Shown: piece by piece, positions 23,446 to 31,921 of the stretch | Layout: each line of letters opens with the position of its first letter | How positions within the stretch are numbered: the first letter of the stretch is position 1 | Source of the DNA: Actinomycetes bacterium | Lineage (GTDB): Bacteria; Actinomycetota; Actinomycetes; Streptosporangiales; Streptosporangiaceae | Assembly (NCBI GenBank): GCA_025964575.1 | Contig: JAOPYO010000060.1 | Span: 1-40,273 of the forward strand | Direction: 5' to 3' | Length of the DNA stretch: 40,273 bases | Notes under the pieces: model-generated | The model's input: only the letters and a program-made list of their open reading frames with translations | Databases searched by the model: none | Told to the model about the DNA's origin: nothing | Translations under genes and position numbers: made by a program

Positions 23446-25083
23446 ATGCCGGATGCCGCTCCCCTGGAGCCGGGCGATCCGGCGTCGCTGGGGCACTATG
23501 AGGTAGTCGGGCGGCTTGGTGCGGGTGGCCAGGGCGCGGTCTATCTCGGCCGGACGCCGGAGAACGAGTACGTCGCCATCAAGCTTCTGCACGCACAGAT
23601 GGCGAGGGACCCCGCCGCTCGGGCCCGCTTCATCCGGGAGGTGGCCGCGGCACAGAAGGTCGCGCCGTTCTGCACGTCCCGGGTCTACGAGGCCGATGTC
23701 CAAGGCGACCAGCCGTACATCGTCAGCGAATTCATCGACGGGCCGTCGCTGCACGACGTCGTCGCCGTCAACGGCCCGCGCAGCGCCATCGAACTCGAAC
23801 GGCTGGCGATCGGCACCGTGACCGCCCTCGCGGCGATCCACGAGGCCGGCATCGTGCACCGCGACTTCAAGCCCAGCAACGTGCTGCTCGCCAGTGACGG
23901 GCCACGGGTGGTCGACTTCGGCATCGCCCGCACGATCAACTCTCAGGAGAGCTCGGTCACCGCGACCGGCATGGTGGTCGGCACGCCAGGCTATCTCGCC
24001 CCGGAGCAGCTCACGGGAGCTCCCCTCCAGCCGGCCGTGGACATCTTCGCGTGGGGCGCGACCATGGTGTTCGCCGCCACCGGCCAGTCGCCGTTCGAGG
24101 CCGACACCCTCCCCGTCATCATCAACCGCATCCTCAACGACGAGCCGGACCTGTCGGCGCTCCCGAGCCCGTTGCGGGAGGTCGTCGGCCGCTGCCTGTC
24201 CAAGGACCCCGCACTGCGTCCCCCGGCGCACCAGCTTCTCCTCCAGCTTCTCGGCAACGCCGGCGTGGCACCGGGACCCGCCCCCGCGCGGGAGGATCTG
24301 CTCGACCAGGGCACCCGAATCGCCTCGCAGCTGCCGCCCCCGCCGCCGGTGACGCACCGCGCCCCACCGCCCCCGCCGCCGGTCTCGCGGATCACCCCGC
24401 CCCCGGCGCCTCCGATGACCCCGCCCCCCATGGCGATGCGCGGCCCGCGTACGCCTCCGCCGATGGCCATGCAGTTGCCCGGCCCGGCCACCCCGCCGCC
24501 CATGCGGATGGGCCCACCCGGCCCGCCGATGACCCAGCCGCCGTTCCGCCAGGGCTATCCGCCGCAGCCGCCACCCCGGCGGTCCTCGAACGGCCCGATC
24601 ATCGCCATGGTCGGCTGTGGCAGCCTCGTCGTACTGGCCATCATCATCTTCGTCGTGGCCGTGCTCGTCGGGAGGAGCCATCCGCGGCAGCCCACTTACA
24701 CGTACACGCCGTTCAGCTACAGCCCGCCCACCTTCGGCAGCTCCAACGGGATCTCCCCCGAACTGGGCGGGACGTGGTCCGGGACGATCACCAGCTCCAA
24801 GGACAGCACCAAGACCTGGGCGGCCAAGATCACGCTGTTCTCCGGGCTCAGCACCGGAACGGTCACCTACACCGGCACCACGAAGACCTGCACGGGGCTG
24901 CTCACGGTCCAGTCGAGCTCGTCGTACAAGGCCACGCTGAAGGAGACCATCGTGAGCGGGCGATCGGAATGCTCCGACGGCTATGTGCAGCTCTACCCGG
25001 CCAGTTCCACCGCCCGCTACGAGTGGCGCGGCTACCTGTCGGACACCTCCCCAAGCTGGAGCGGAACGCTCACGAAGCAGTAG
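23446..25083 (+). CDS. Receptor-type serine/threonine protein kinase (first of tandem pair)
   Basis: A 545-residue transmembrane kinase. The Gly-rich loop is GRLGAGGQGAVYLG (~18-31), the ATP-binding Lys is in YVAIKLLH (~46), the catalytic loop is HRDFKPSNVLL (Asp ~140), then DFGIART (~157) and the activation segment with APEQ. A Pro-rich linker (~290-380, repeated PPP and MTPPPM units) leads to one membrane helix (~384-408, IIAMVGCGSLVVLAIIIFVVAVLVG). The extracytoplasmic part is ~135 residues, with a beta-rich module (GGTWSGTITSSKDSTKTWAAKITLFSG...CTGLLTVQ...ECSDGYVQLYP). That part has only two or three Cys and may sense a cell-wall or small-molecule signal. The ATG 23446 has GGAGG upstream; longer frames start inside the regulatory region. 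The second kinase follows after 31 bp. Confidence 0.95.
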   Translation: MPDAAPLEPGDPASLGHYEVVGRLGAGGQGAVYLGRTPENEYVAIKLLHAQMARDPAARARFIREVAAAQKVAPFCTSRVYEADVQGDQPYIVSEFIDGPSLHDVVAVNGPRSAIELERLAIGTVTALAAIHEAGIVHRDFKPSNVLLASDGPRVVDFGIARTINSQESSVTATGMVVGTPGYLAPEQLTGAPLQPAVDIFAWGATMVFAATGQSPFEADTLPVIINRILNDEPDLSALPSPLREVVGRCLSKDPALRPPAHQLLLQLLGNAGVAPGPAPAREDLLDQGTRIASQLPPPPPVTHRAPPPPPPVSRITPPPAPPMTPPPMAMRGPRTPPPMAMQLPGPATPPPMRMGPPGPPMTQPPFRQGYPPQPPPRRSSNGPIIAMVGCGSLVVLAIIIFVVAVLVGRSHPRQPTYTYTPFSYSPPTFGSSNGISPELGGTWSGTITSSKDSTKTWAAKITLFSGLSTGTVTYTGTTKTCTGLLTVQSSSSYKATLKETIVSGRSECSDGYVQLYPASSTARYEWRGYLSDTSPSWSGTLTKQ

Positions 25084-25114
25084 TCCGGCTCGTCCATCGG
25101 TCAGAAAGGACCCC

Positions 25115-27913
25115 GTGTCCGGCATCACCCCCCTGCGTTCCAGCGACCCCGCTCATGTGGGCGAGTACCGCCTCGTCGGCAGAGTCGGCGAGGGCGGGCA
25201 GGGGGCGGTCTTCCTGGGTGAGGACGAGGCCGGCCTGAAGGTCGCTGTGAAGCTGCTGCACGCCCGCTTCAGCGGTGACCCCAAGGCCCGGTCCCGGTTC
25301 GCCGCCGAGGTCGCCACGGCCAAACGTGTGGCGCCGTTCTGTACGGCTCGCACCATCGACGCCGATGTCGAGGGCGACACCCCGTACATCGTCAGCGAGT
25401 ACATCGAAGGCCCAGCCCTGTCCGACATCGTGTCCGCCGAGGGTCCGCGCGCCGGTGCGGCCCTCGACCGGATCGCCATCGGCACCATCACCGCGCTGGC
25501 CGCGATCCACCAGGCCGGCATCGTGCACCGGGATTTCAAGCCGAACAACGTCCTGATCGCAGGTGACGGGCCACGGGTCATCGACTTCGGCATCGCCCGG
25601 GCCCTCGACGCCACCGGCACGCTCTCCAGCACCGCCGTCGGCACTCCCGCGTATATGGCGCCGGAACAGATCTCCGGGGTCCCGGTCGGCCCGCCGGCGG
25701 ACATCTTCGCCTGGGGCTGCACGATCGTCTACGCGGCGGGGGGCAGTCCCCCTTACGGCGCGGACTCGATCCCGGCGGTGATGCATCGCATCCTCAACGC
25801 GCCGCCGCACCTCGGCCCGCTGACCGGCCCGCTCCGCGACATCGTCGCCCGCTGTCTGAGCAAGGACCCCGCCCAGCGGCCCACCGCGCACCAGATCCTG
25901 ATCTGGCTGCTCGGGCTGGCCGGTGCGCTCCCGCGGGAGGACGGCCAGGCCGCGGCCGTGCTCAACCAGGGCGCCGAGGCGGCCGCGGCCGACACCCCCT
26001 CCAGAGGTGTCGCCGCACCGCGGGCCCCTGCCCCCGGCCCTGTCGCTGCACCGCCGCGCCCGGGGCCGGCGACCCCGCCCGGTGGCTGGGTATCGCCCGC
26101 CGTACCCGGACCCGTACCTGGGCCTGGGCCTGGGCCGATGCCCAATCTGATGCCCGGGCCGGGCCCCATGCCGGGTGGCTGGGCTCCCCCACCGCCGAAC
26201 GGCGGGTATGGACCGTACGGCGCGGGACCCGGCATCGGACAGGCCCCGACCGGACCACTGCCGCGAAAGCGGCGCGGCCTCGGCGTGCTGGCCGCGTCCG
26301 GCACCGCCGCGGCGGTCGTGTTGATCCTGCTCGGCTCCTTCACCGTCATGAAGCTCACCGGGGGCACCTCAAGCCCGACGCCCACGTACCCGGTCGGCAG
26401 GGTCGGCGGCGAGCTCCACATGGTCATGACTCCGGCGACCTATGGGATCGACCCCTCGACCAGTGCGGGATTCGGGACCGATCTGACGATCACCAAGCAG
26501 CTCTACACCGGACTGACCGAGCTGAAGCAGGACGGGACGGTCCAGCTCCGGCTGGCGACGTCCATCGACGGCGACTCCTCCTGCAAGTCCTGGAAGATCG
26601 CGATCAGGACGGACACGAGGTTCAGCAACGGCGACCCGGTGAACGCGGACTCCTTCGTACGCGGCATCAACCGCGCCGCCGCGCCCAAGGCCGGTGCCGG
26701 CTATCTCCTGGCCGACGTCGCCGGCTACAGCGAGGTGTCCCTCGGGAAGACCGCCACCCTCTCGGGAGTGCGTGCCTCCGGCGCGGAGCTGCAGATCGAT
26801 CTCACGGCGCCCGACTGCGACTTCGACCGGCGGCTCGCCAACCCGGTCTACTTCCCGGTCCCGCTTTCCGCCGGGGCGATCACCAACAAGACCTACAACG
26901 ACCACCCGATCGGCAATGGCCCGTTCAAGGTCGGGTCGTACGACCCCAAGACCAAGGTCACGCTGGTGCGCAACCCCGATTGGGCCTTCGGCACGGCGAA
27001 GCTGGACCAGATCATCGTCGATCTGAGCGATGATGCGGACCTCAAGGGGGTCACCGGCTTCACCGCCGGCACCTACGACTGGACGACGGTCGCCACGAGT
27101 TCCCTGGCGAGCGCCCGCGCCCAGCACGGCTCGGACGGGATGCTGATCAAGCGTGACATCCCCGGTCTGGAGTTCCTGGTGCCCGTCACCACCGGCGGGC
27201 CGATGGCGAACAAGTACGCCCGGCTGGCGGTGTCGTACGCGATCGACCGCGCGCAGATCGTGAAGACCGTCTTCGGGGACCAGCGCACCCCGGCCACCGG
27301 ACTGGTCCCAGCGGCCATCCCCGGGTTCCGTCGCACCGGCGTCTGCGACTCGTGCGAGCACCCGAGCCCGGAGAAGGCCAAGGCGAACGCGGCGCTGGCC
27401 GGGCTGCCGTCCGGCACCAAGATCACGCTGCTCACCACCTCGACCGCCTCCAATCAGCAGTGGTCCCAGATGGTTCAGCTGCAGCTTCACCAGGTGTTGG
27501 GGTGGAACGCCACCATCGTCACCAAGCCGAACTCCTCCGAGATCGGCAAGGTGCTGCACTCCAAGGACGCCACCGGACTCGCGCGGTACGCCTGGATCGC
27601 CGACTACCCGACCGCCACCAGCTTCCTGCACCCGCTGCTCGGCAGCGACAGGATCAGCGGGGCCACGGGCACGAACCTGTCGGGCTGGCACAACAGCCGG
27701 TTCGACGCCCTGATCAAGAGCGCTGAGAGCACCAAGGACGCGACGGCCCGTCTCCAGGCCGCGCAGCAGGCCGAGAAGGTCGCCCTCGACGACCTGGCGC
27801 TCATCCCGCTGTGGAACTACTCAGAGATCCGCCTCGCCAACACCAAGAAGTTCACCGGGCTGCAGCAGGACTACGACGGCGAGCCGACACTCGCCACCGC
27901 GGCCGTCAAGTGA
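25115..27913 (+). CDS. Ser/Thr protein kinase fused to an ABC-type peptide-binding (SBP_bac_5) domain
   Basis: A 932-residue fusion. The kinase domain (~14-275) has GRVGEGGQGAVFLG, VAVKLLH (Lys 46), HRDFKPNNVLIA (Asp ~140), DFGIARALD and MAPEQ. A Pro/Gly/Ala-rich linker (~290-385) and one membrane helix (~389-412) follow. The extracytoplasmic part (~430-932) is a full-length family-5 solute-binding protein: GELHMVMTPATYGIDPSTS, AIRTDTRFSNGDPVNADSFV, NGPFKVGSYDPKTKVTLVRNPDW and, near the C-terminus, LIPLWNYSEI. A peptide- or nickel-type ligand could thus directly control phosphorylation. No ABC permease or ATPase genes flank it. The start GTG 25115 has AGAAAGGA about five bases upstream. The stop abuts the stop of the opposite histidine kinase gene in TGATCA. 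Confidence 0.95.
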   Translation: MSGITPLRSSDPAHVGEYRLVGRVGEGGQGAVFLGEDEAGLKVAVKLLHARFSGDPKARSRFAAEVATAKRVAPFCTARTIDADVEGDTPYIVSEYIEGPALSDIVSAEGPRAGAALDRIAIGTITALAAIHQAGIVHRDFKPNNVLIAGDGPRVIDFGIARALDATGTLSSTAVGTPAYMAPEQISGVPVGPPADIFAWGCTIVYAAGGSPPYGADSIPAVMHRILNAPPHLGPLTGPLRDIVARCLSKDPAQRPTAHQILIWLLGLAGALPREDGQAAAVLNQGAEAAAADTPSRGVAAPRAPAPGPVAAPPRPGPATPPGGWVSPAVPGPVPGPGPGPMPNLMPGPGPMPGGWAPPPPNGGYGPYGAGPGIGQAPTGPLPRKRRGLGVLAASGTAAAVVLILLGSFTVMKLTGGTSSPTPTYPVGRVGGELHMVMTPATYGIDPSTSAGFGTDLTITKQLYTGLTELKQDGTVQLRLATSIDGDSSCKSWKIAIRTDTRFSNGDPVNADSFVRGINRAAAPKAGAGYLLADVAGYSEVSLGKTATLSGVRASGAELQIDLTAPDCDFDRRLANPVYFPVPLSAGAITNKTYNDHPIGNGPFKVGSYDPKTKVTLVRNPDWAFGTAKLDQIIVDLSDDADLKGVTGFTAGTYDWTTVATSSLASARAQHGSDGMLIKRDIPGLEFLVPVTTGGPMANKYARLAVSYAIDRAQIVKTVFGDQRTPATGLVPAAIPGFRRTGVCDSCEHPSPEKAKANAALAGLPSGTKITLLTTSTASNQQWSQMVQLQLHQVLGWNATIVTKPNSSEIGKVLHSKDATGLARYAWIADYPTATSFLHPLLGSDRISGATGTNLSGWHNSRFDALIKSAESTKDATARLQAAQQAEKVALDDLALIPLWNYSEIRLANTKKFTGLQQDYDGEPTLATAAVK

Positions 27914-29182
27914 TCAGCCGAGCGGCAGCCGTACGGTGATGATGAGGCCGCCACCCTGCCGCGGGGTGGCGTAGACCGAGCCCCGGTGGGCACGGACCAC
28001 CGACCGCACGATGGACAGGCCCAGCCCTGCGCCCTTGGCCGACTCGATCCTGTCGGTGTTCAACCGGCGGAACGGTTCGAACAGCCGGTCCACCTCGTAG
28101 GCCGGGACTGCGGGGCCGGTGTTCTCCACCTGGACCGCGGCGAAGCCGTCGAGCACCCCGGTCCGCACCCACACCTCGCCGCCGTCGACGTTGTGCTTGA
28201 TCGCGTTCTCGACCAGGTTGGAGACCAGGTGCTCCAGCAGCACTGGGTCACCGACCGTCGGGCCGGGGGTGAGCTCGGGATGAATGCCCACCTCGCCGGG
28301 ATCCGCCCGCTTGCCCGTGGTCTCGAGCACGGTGGCGGCGACCTCGACCAGATCCACGGGCGTACGCGTCGTCAGCTCGCGTTCGCTGCGGGCCAGCAGC
28401 AGAAGTCCCTCGATGAGCCGTTCGTGCCGTGCGTTGTTGGCGAGGAGCGTACGGCCGACGGCCTTCAGATCGTCGGAGGCCTCCGGATCGGTGAGCGCCA
28501 CCTCGAGCAGCGTCCGGTTGATGGCCAGTGGCGTACGGAGCTCATGCGAGGCGTTGCCGACGAACCTGCGCTGGGAGTCGAACGCCTGGCTGAGCCGCTC
28601 CAGCATGGCGTCGAAGGTGTCGGCCAGTTCCTTGATCTCGTCCTTGGGCCCCTCGAGCGCGATCCGCTCATGCAACGTGCTCTCCGACAGGCGGCGGGCC
28701 GCCGAGGTCACCTTCTGCAACGGGCTCAACGCGCGGTCCGCGACGAAGTAGCCCAGCACCAACGCGATCACCCCGACGCCTGCCAGGGCCAGCAGCGATC
28801 GGCCGATCAACTGGCTCATCGTCTGGCCGATGTACTGCCGGCGGAACTCCCGCAGCTCTTGGTCGGTCACTCCGTAGCCCCCGACCACATCGATGTGGTT
28901 GAGGATGTCGGCGACCAGGATCGTCGTCACGAAGAGCAGCAGCCCGCCGGCGAAGAAGAACAAGACCCCGTAGAGGAGCGTGAGCCGCATCCGTACACTC
29001 ACCCGGCCGGTCAGCCCCCGGACGGCACCCGGCAGCGAGACCCTTGCCTGTCCCGGTCGCGAGCCCGGCTGTATCGCGATGCCCGACGGCATGGTGGCCT
29101 CGGGCTGCACCGGGCTCTGGCCCTCGCTTTGGCCCTGAACCGGCATGTCAGTGTGCGGCTTTTCCTGGGACGGTGTGCTCAC
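27914..29182 (-). CDS. Two-component sensor histidine kinase
   Basis: A 422-residue membrane kinase. A ~60-residue polar, Gln/Pro-rich cytoplasmic N-tail precedes TM1 (~66-90, LTLLYGVLFFFAGGLLLFVTTIL). A short ~40-residue external loop follows, then TM2 (~127-148), a HAMP segment (ALSPLQKVTSAARRLSES), HisKA with NASHELRTPLA (His ~213), and HATPase motifs (NLVENAIKHN, GLGLSIVRSVVRAH). The small sensor loop suggests detection of envelope or intramembrane stimuli. The start is GTG at 29182, overlapping the regulator's stop (GTGA, 29179-29182), so the pair is coupled. It converges exactly with the kinase-SBP gene at 27913/27914. Confidence 0.95.
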   Translation of the reverse strand: MSTPSQEKPHTDMPVQGQSEGQSPVQPEATMPSGIAIQPGSRPGQARVSLPGAVRGLTGRVSVRMRLTLLYGVLFFFAGGLLLFVTTILVADILNHIDVVGGYGVTDQELREFRRQYIGQTMSQLIGRSLLALAGVGVIALVLGYFVADRALSPLQKVTSAARRLSESTLHERIALEGPKDEIKELADTFDAMLERLSQAFDSQRRFVGNASHELRTPLAINRTLLEVALTDPEASDDLKAVGRTLLANNARHERLIEGLLLLARSERELTTRTPVDLVEVAATVLETTGKRADPGEVGIHPELTPGPTVGDPVLLEHLVSNLVENAIKHNVDGGEVWVRTGVLDGFAAVQVENTGPAVPAYEVDRLFEPFRRLNTDRIESAKGAGLGLSIVRSVVRAHRGSVYATPRQGGGLIITVRLPLG

Positions 29183-29844
29183 AGGCGGTACCCCACGCCC
29201 GGCACGGTCTCGATCACCTGCGGTTCACCCAGCTTCTTGCGCAGGGTCATCATGGTGACCCGGACGACGTTGGTGAACGGATCGATGTGCTCGTCCCATG
29301 CCTTCTCCAGCAACTGCTCGGAGCTCACCACCGCGCCCTCGGCCCGCAGCAGGACCTCGAGCACCGCGAACTCCTTGCGGGTGAGATCGACGGCCCGGCC
29401 CTCACGGAGCACCTCCCGGCGGCCCGGGTCGAGGGCCAGCCCTGACCGCTCCAGCACCGGTGGCAGCGGCAGTGCCGCGCGCCGTCCCAGCGCCCGCACC
29501 CGGGCGATCAGCTCGGCGAACGCGAACGGCTTGGCCAGGTAGTCGTCGGCCCCGATGGACAGGCCCTCGACCTTGTCGTCGAGCTCGCCCGCCGCCGTGA
29601 GCATGAGGATCCGGGCCGGATAGCGCGCGCCGACGAGGGTGCGGCAGACGTCGTCGCCGTGCACCTTCGGCAGGTCGCGGTCCAACACGACCACGTCATA
29701 GGCGTTCACACTGGTCCGCTCCAGCGCGCCGGCGCCGTCATAGGCGACATCCACCGCATGCGCCTCACGGCGCAGCCCGGTGGCGATCGCGTCCGCGAGC
29801 ACCCGCTCGTCCTCGACGACTAGGAGTCGCACCCCATCCCCCAT
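29179..29844 (-). CDS. OmpR-family response regulator
   Basis: A ~221-residue regulator. The receiver has the VVEDE acidic cluster, phospho-Asp in VVLDRDLPKVHG (~55), a conserved Thr/Ser (ILMLTAAGE) and Lys in YLAKPF. The winged-helix domain ends TNVVRVTMMTLRKKLGEPQVIETVPGVGYRL. It partners the overlapping histidine kinase gene. The start is placed at the ATG at 29844 (MGDGVRLLVVEDE); a GTG four codons later is an alternative, and the longest frame (29904) adds an unlikely N-terminus. The CTTACGG direct repeats ~100 bp upstream probably serve autoregulation. Confidence 0.94.
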   Translation of the reverse strand: MGDGVRLLVVEDERVLADAIATGLRREAHAVDVAYDGAGALERTSVNAYDVVVLDRDLPKVHGDDVCRTLVGARYPARILMLTAAGELDDKVEGLSIGADDYLAKPFAFAELIARVRALGRRAALPLPPVLERSGLALDPGRREVLREGRAVDLTRKEFAVLEVLLRAEGAVVSSEQLLEKAWDEHIDPFTNVVRVTMMTLRKKLGEPQVIETVPGVGYRL

Positions 29845-29942
29845 TTCCGGTGGGCCCCTCCAGGAGCCCGCCATGAACCCACCAGTGGCGCACGAAACCG
29901 TCACCGGCGCGCTGGACCGGCCTATCCGTTATGCCACGAGCC

Positions 29943-29960
29943 CCGTAAGTCCTCCGTAAG
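29943..29960 (-). promoter_or_regulatory. CTTACGG-N4-CTTACGG direct repeat, candidate response-regulator binding site
   Basis: On the minus strand CTTACGG occurs twice at an 11-bp period (plus-strand CCGTAAG at 29943-29949 and 29954-29960). Direct repeats with one-turn spacing are the usual target of OmpR/PhoB regulators. It lies ~100 bp upstream of the regulator start and just upstream of a CATAACGGAT stretch that could hold the -10 region. Autoregulation is inferred. Confidence 0.55.
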
Positions 29961-30257
29961 CACGCTACGCCGACCGTGACCATGCATGCGCGATCGGGCG
30001 CCGAGGCGGCATGGCGATTGGGACTTGGGAAAACCACCTGGTGCCGTCACCGACACTGGACGTCAGTGACAGTGGGTGTCAGTTTAGTTTCACATCGTCC
30101 GTGGACGGGCCGACCGCACACGGCGCGGATCAGCAGCCGAGATCGGCGAGGTGCTCGGCATCCCAGTGCTGCCGTGACGCGGTGATCGCGTTCTTGTGGT
30201 CGCGAGTCCATGAACCAGACCCGGTGCGACCCTGGCCTTCAAGGTCAGTGCCGCCCG
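29961..30257. other. Intergenic stretch without recognisable genes
   Basis: About 300 bp of lower, irregular GC content. No frame with actinomycete-like codon use and no recognisable motif was found. It forms the left border of the accessory stretch that continues to about 32.9 kb. Confidence 0.5.
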
Positions 30258-30474
30258 TCAGGCGCACAGGTGCTCGGGGCCGACCAACAGCAGACCGTCA
30301 CCGCTGGCCGCCGACTCGCGAAGGTCGTCGTGGAAACCCCCCGCCCGATGGATGGGGGGTCTGCGGGTTGAGGACGGTCCGGATAACCCAGACGTCGAAA
30401 TCAGCCAGCAGCGCGAGGTTCGGATCGGTGAGGCTCCAGAACTCCGCACCGGGATCTATGCTGGACTCGCTTAC
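30258..30474 (-). pseudogene. Frameshifted small ORF (or single-base error at a G run)
   Basis: Two overlapping minus-strand frames join into one ~70-residue product if one G is removed from a G6 run near 30350: ...PGAEFWSLTDPNLALLADF / DVWVIRTVLNPQTPHPSGGG followed by FHDDLRESAASGDG / LLLVGPEHLCA. Either segment alone is truncated. No start codon with a ribosome site is evident upstream, so it may be a decayed gene. The family is not recognised. It diverges from the Uma2 gene, whose start lies only ~15 bp away. Confidence 0.3.
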
Positions 30475-30489
30475 AGAGAGGGAGCTTCC

Positions 30490-31134
30490 GTGACAGAGGC
30501 CGATCGGTGGTCCTGGCTGCGTCAGGCGGTGCATACCCCTGCCATTGACATGGATGCATACCTCGACATTCCCGAAGATCTATCGAAGGCCATCGAGGTC
30601 CTTGACGGCCTGATCGTGCACTGTGAATCGCCGTCGCCGAACCATCAGGCGATCCAGCACAACCTGGTGACGGTGCTGGGCGAGGCGGTGGACAAGCAGG
30701 ACTCCGAGCATCGGTCGTGTCACAAGGTCCGAGGGGATCTCGACGTCCTGTTCTCGGAGGTGCCGTTCCGGTTCCGGCGTCCGGATGTGACCGTCTACCG
30801 GTGCGTACTGGAGGGTGGCCGGGGCAAATGGGGCCAGAAGCCCTGGGTTTCGGATGTGCTGCTGGCCGTCGAAGTGGTCTCGGCCAACACGGTTTCATCC
30901 GATCTGTCCGACAAACGCGCGGAGTATGCGAGAGCAGGCATCCCGCACTACTGGATCGTCCGCATGATGCACGATGACGGGCCCGCCGTGTCGGTTTCAC
31001 GACTCCGACTGGACTCCTTCGGGGATTACGTCCTCATCGGAGCCTCTGCGCGAGGAAGAGACCAACTCGCCATCGATGCGGTGGACCCGTTTCCGATTCA
31101 GGTGTCCTGGGAGGCACTGGACTTTCGCCTCTGA
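30490..31134 (+). CDS. Uma2-family putative restriction-endonuclease-fold protein (DUF820)
   Basis: A 214-residue protein. The PD-(D/E)xK nuclease core of Uma2 is visible: RRPDVTVYR gives the Asp, LLAVEVVSANT the E-x-V strand, and DKRAEYARAGIPHYWIV the Lys and the characteristic A-GIP-YW segment. The N-terminal part includes DIPEDLSKAIEVLDGLIVH and the conserved PSPNHQAIQHNLV. Uma2 proteins are abundant in cyanobacteria and actinomycetes and tend to multiply. Some derive from transposon-associated nucleases, but cellular roles are mostly unknown. The start GTG 30490 has GGAG six bases upstream. It lies in a lower-GC accessory region. Confidence 0.88.
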   Translation: MTEADRWSWLRQAVHTPAIDMDAYLDIPEDLSKAIEVLDGLIVHCESPSPNHQAIQHNLVTVLGEAVDKQDSEHRSCHKVRGDLDVLFSEVPFRFRRPDVTVYRCVLEGGRGKWGQKPWVSDVLLAVEVVSANTVSSDLSDKRAEYARAGIPHYWIVRMMHDDGPAVSVSRLRLDSFGDYVLIGASARGRDQLAIDAVDPFPIQVSWEALDFRL

Positions 31135-31276
31135 TCACTCATTGGCCGGTCTCAGCGCCTGGCCCAGATGACCACGATTCAGCCCGGTCACCTGACCCAC
31201 GACAGCGCATCCGCTTCCTCTGACGAGCCGACGGTGACATGAGCGTGCTGATGTTCGCTCTGACAGACTGCGGCGC

Positions 31277-31786
31277 GTGGCGATAACACAGCAGCTTGCC
31301 CGGGTTTCAGCGGAGCAGCTCGCCGCCTGTCGGCAGTCGGCCGACGAGTTGGACAAGGTTTGCTCCTTCGAGCTGCAGTCGGACTACGTCGATCTGGACT
31401 GGGCGGGTTCGGCCCTGACGCGCATCTGGGAATTGGCGGGTGTCGACGCCCGGATCATGGCCGCATTGCGGCGAGCATTGCACGGGGACACAGAGGTCAA
31501 CGCGGCCTACCGCGACCACCCCGACACCGTATGGGAGCACCCAGTGACCGCCCTTGAGTCAGCAGCTGTCGCACAGGTCGCAGGAGCACTGCAGGAGGTT
31601 GAAGCACAGGCTGTTCTGGTTGCCCTCCCATCGAACCTCCACGAGGCAAGGGCTGACGGCGGCCTGGACTGGAAGGGCTCTGAGAGTGATCTACGAAAGT
31701 ATCTAGCACGGCACTTCACAGTCTTGCGCAGCTTCTATGAGGAAGCCGCGCGTCGCGATCTGGCTGTCGTGCTGTGGTGGGACTGA
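31277..31786 (+). CDS. DUF1877 (YfbM-like) family protein
   Basis: A 169-residue protein ending in the family-typical LRSFYEEAARRDLAVVLWWD, with the upstream segment LDWAGSALTRIWELAGVD corresponding to the usual DLDKAWHGLHYLL-like helix. DUF1877 members are small soluble proteins of unknown activity, often found near polymorphic-toxin or RHS genes. An RHS fragment does follow here within 150 bp. The start is GTG 31277, without a good ribosome site, so the exact N-terminus is uncertain. Confidence 0.8.
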   Translation: MAITQQLARVSAEQLAACRQSADELDKVCSFELQSDYVDLDWAGSALTRIWELAGVDARIMAALRRALHGDTEVNAAYRDHPDTVWEHPVTALESAAVAQVAGALQEVEAQAVLVALPSNLHEARADGGLDWKGSESDLRKYLARHFTVLRSFYEEAARRDLAVVLWWD

Positions 31787-31921
31787 CGCCTTCACTATGA
31801 ACTGACGCACAATACTCACTCAAGCCCACATTCTTCACCGTAACCCCCATCTTCAAGGTCAGCCTCCTTCTCGAAGGTGTTGTTGCAAGTCAACCCATTC
31901 AATGGAGCTTGCTCGAAATAA

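Noticed and set aside
24300..24590. Repeated PPP/MTPPPM units as a possible DNA repeat element
   Set aside because: The repeats are the codons of a Pro-rich juxtamembrane linker, normal for receptor kinases, and not a mobile or CRISPR-like repeat.
23395..25128. 577-codon minus-strand frame opposite the first kinase
   Set aside because: Composition is Arg/Gly-rich and repetitive, mirroring the kinase's Pro-rich linker; no motif or start site supports it.
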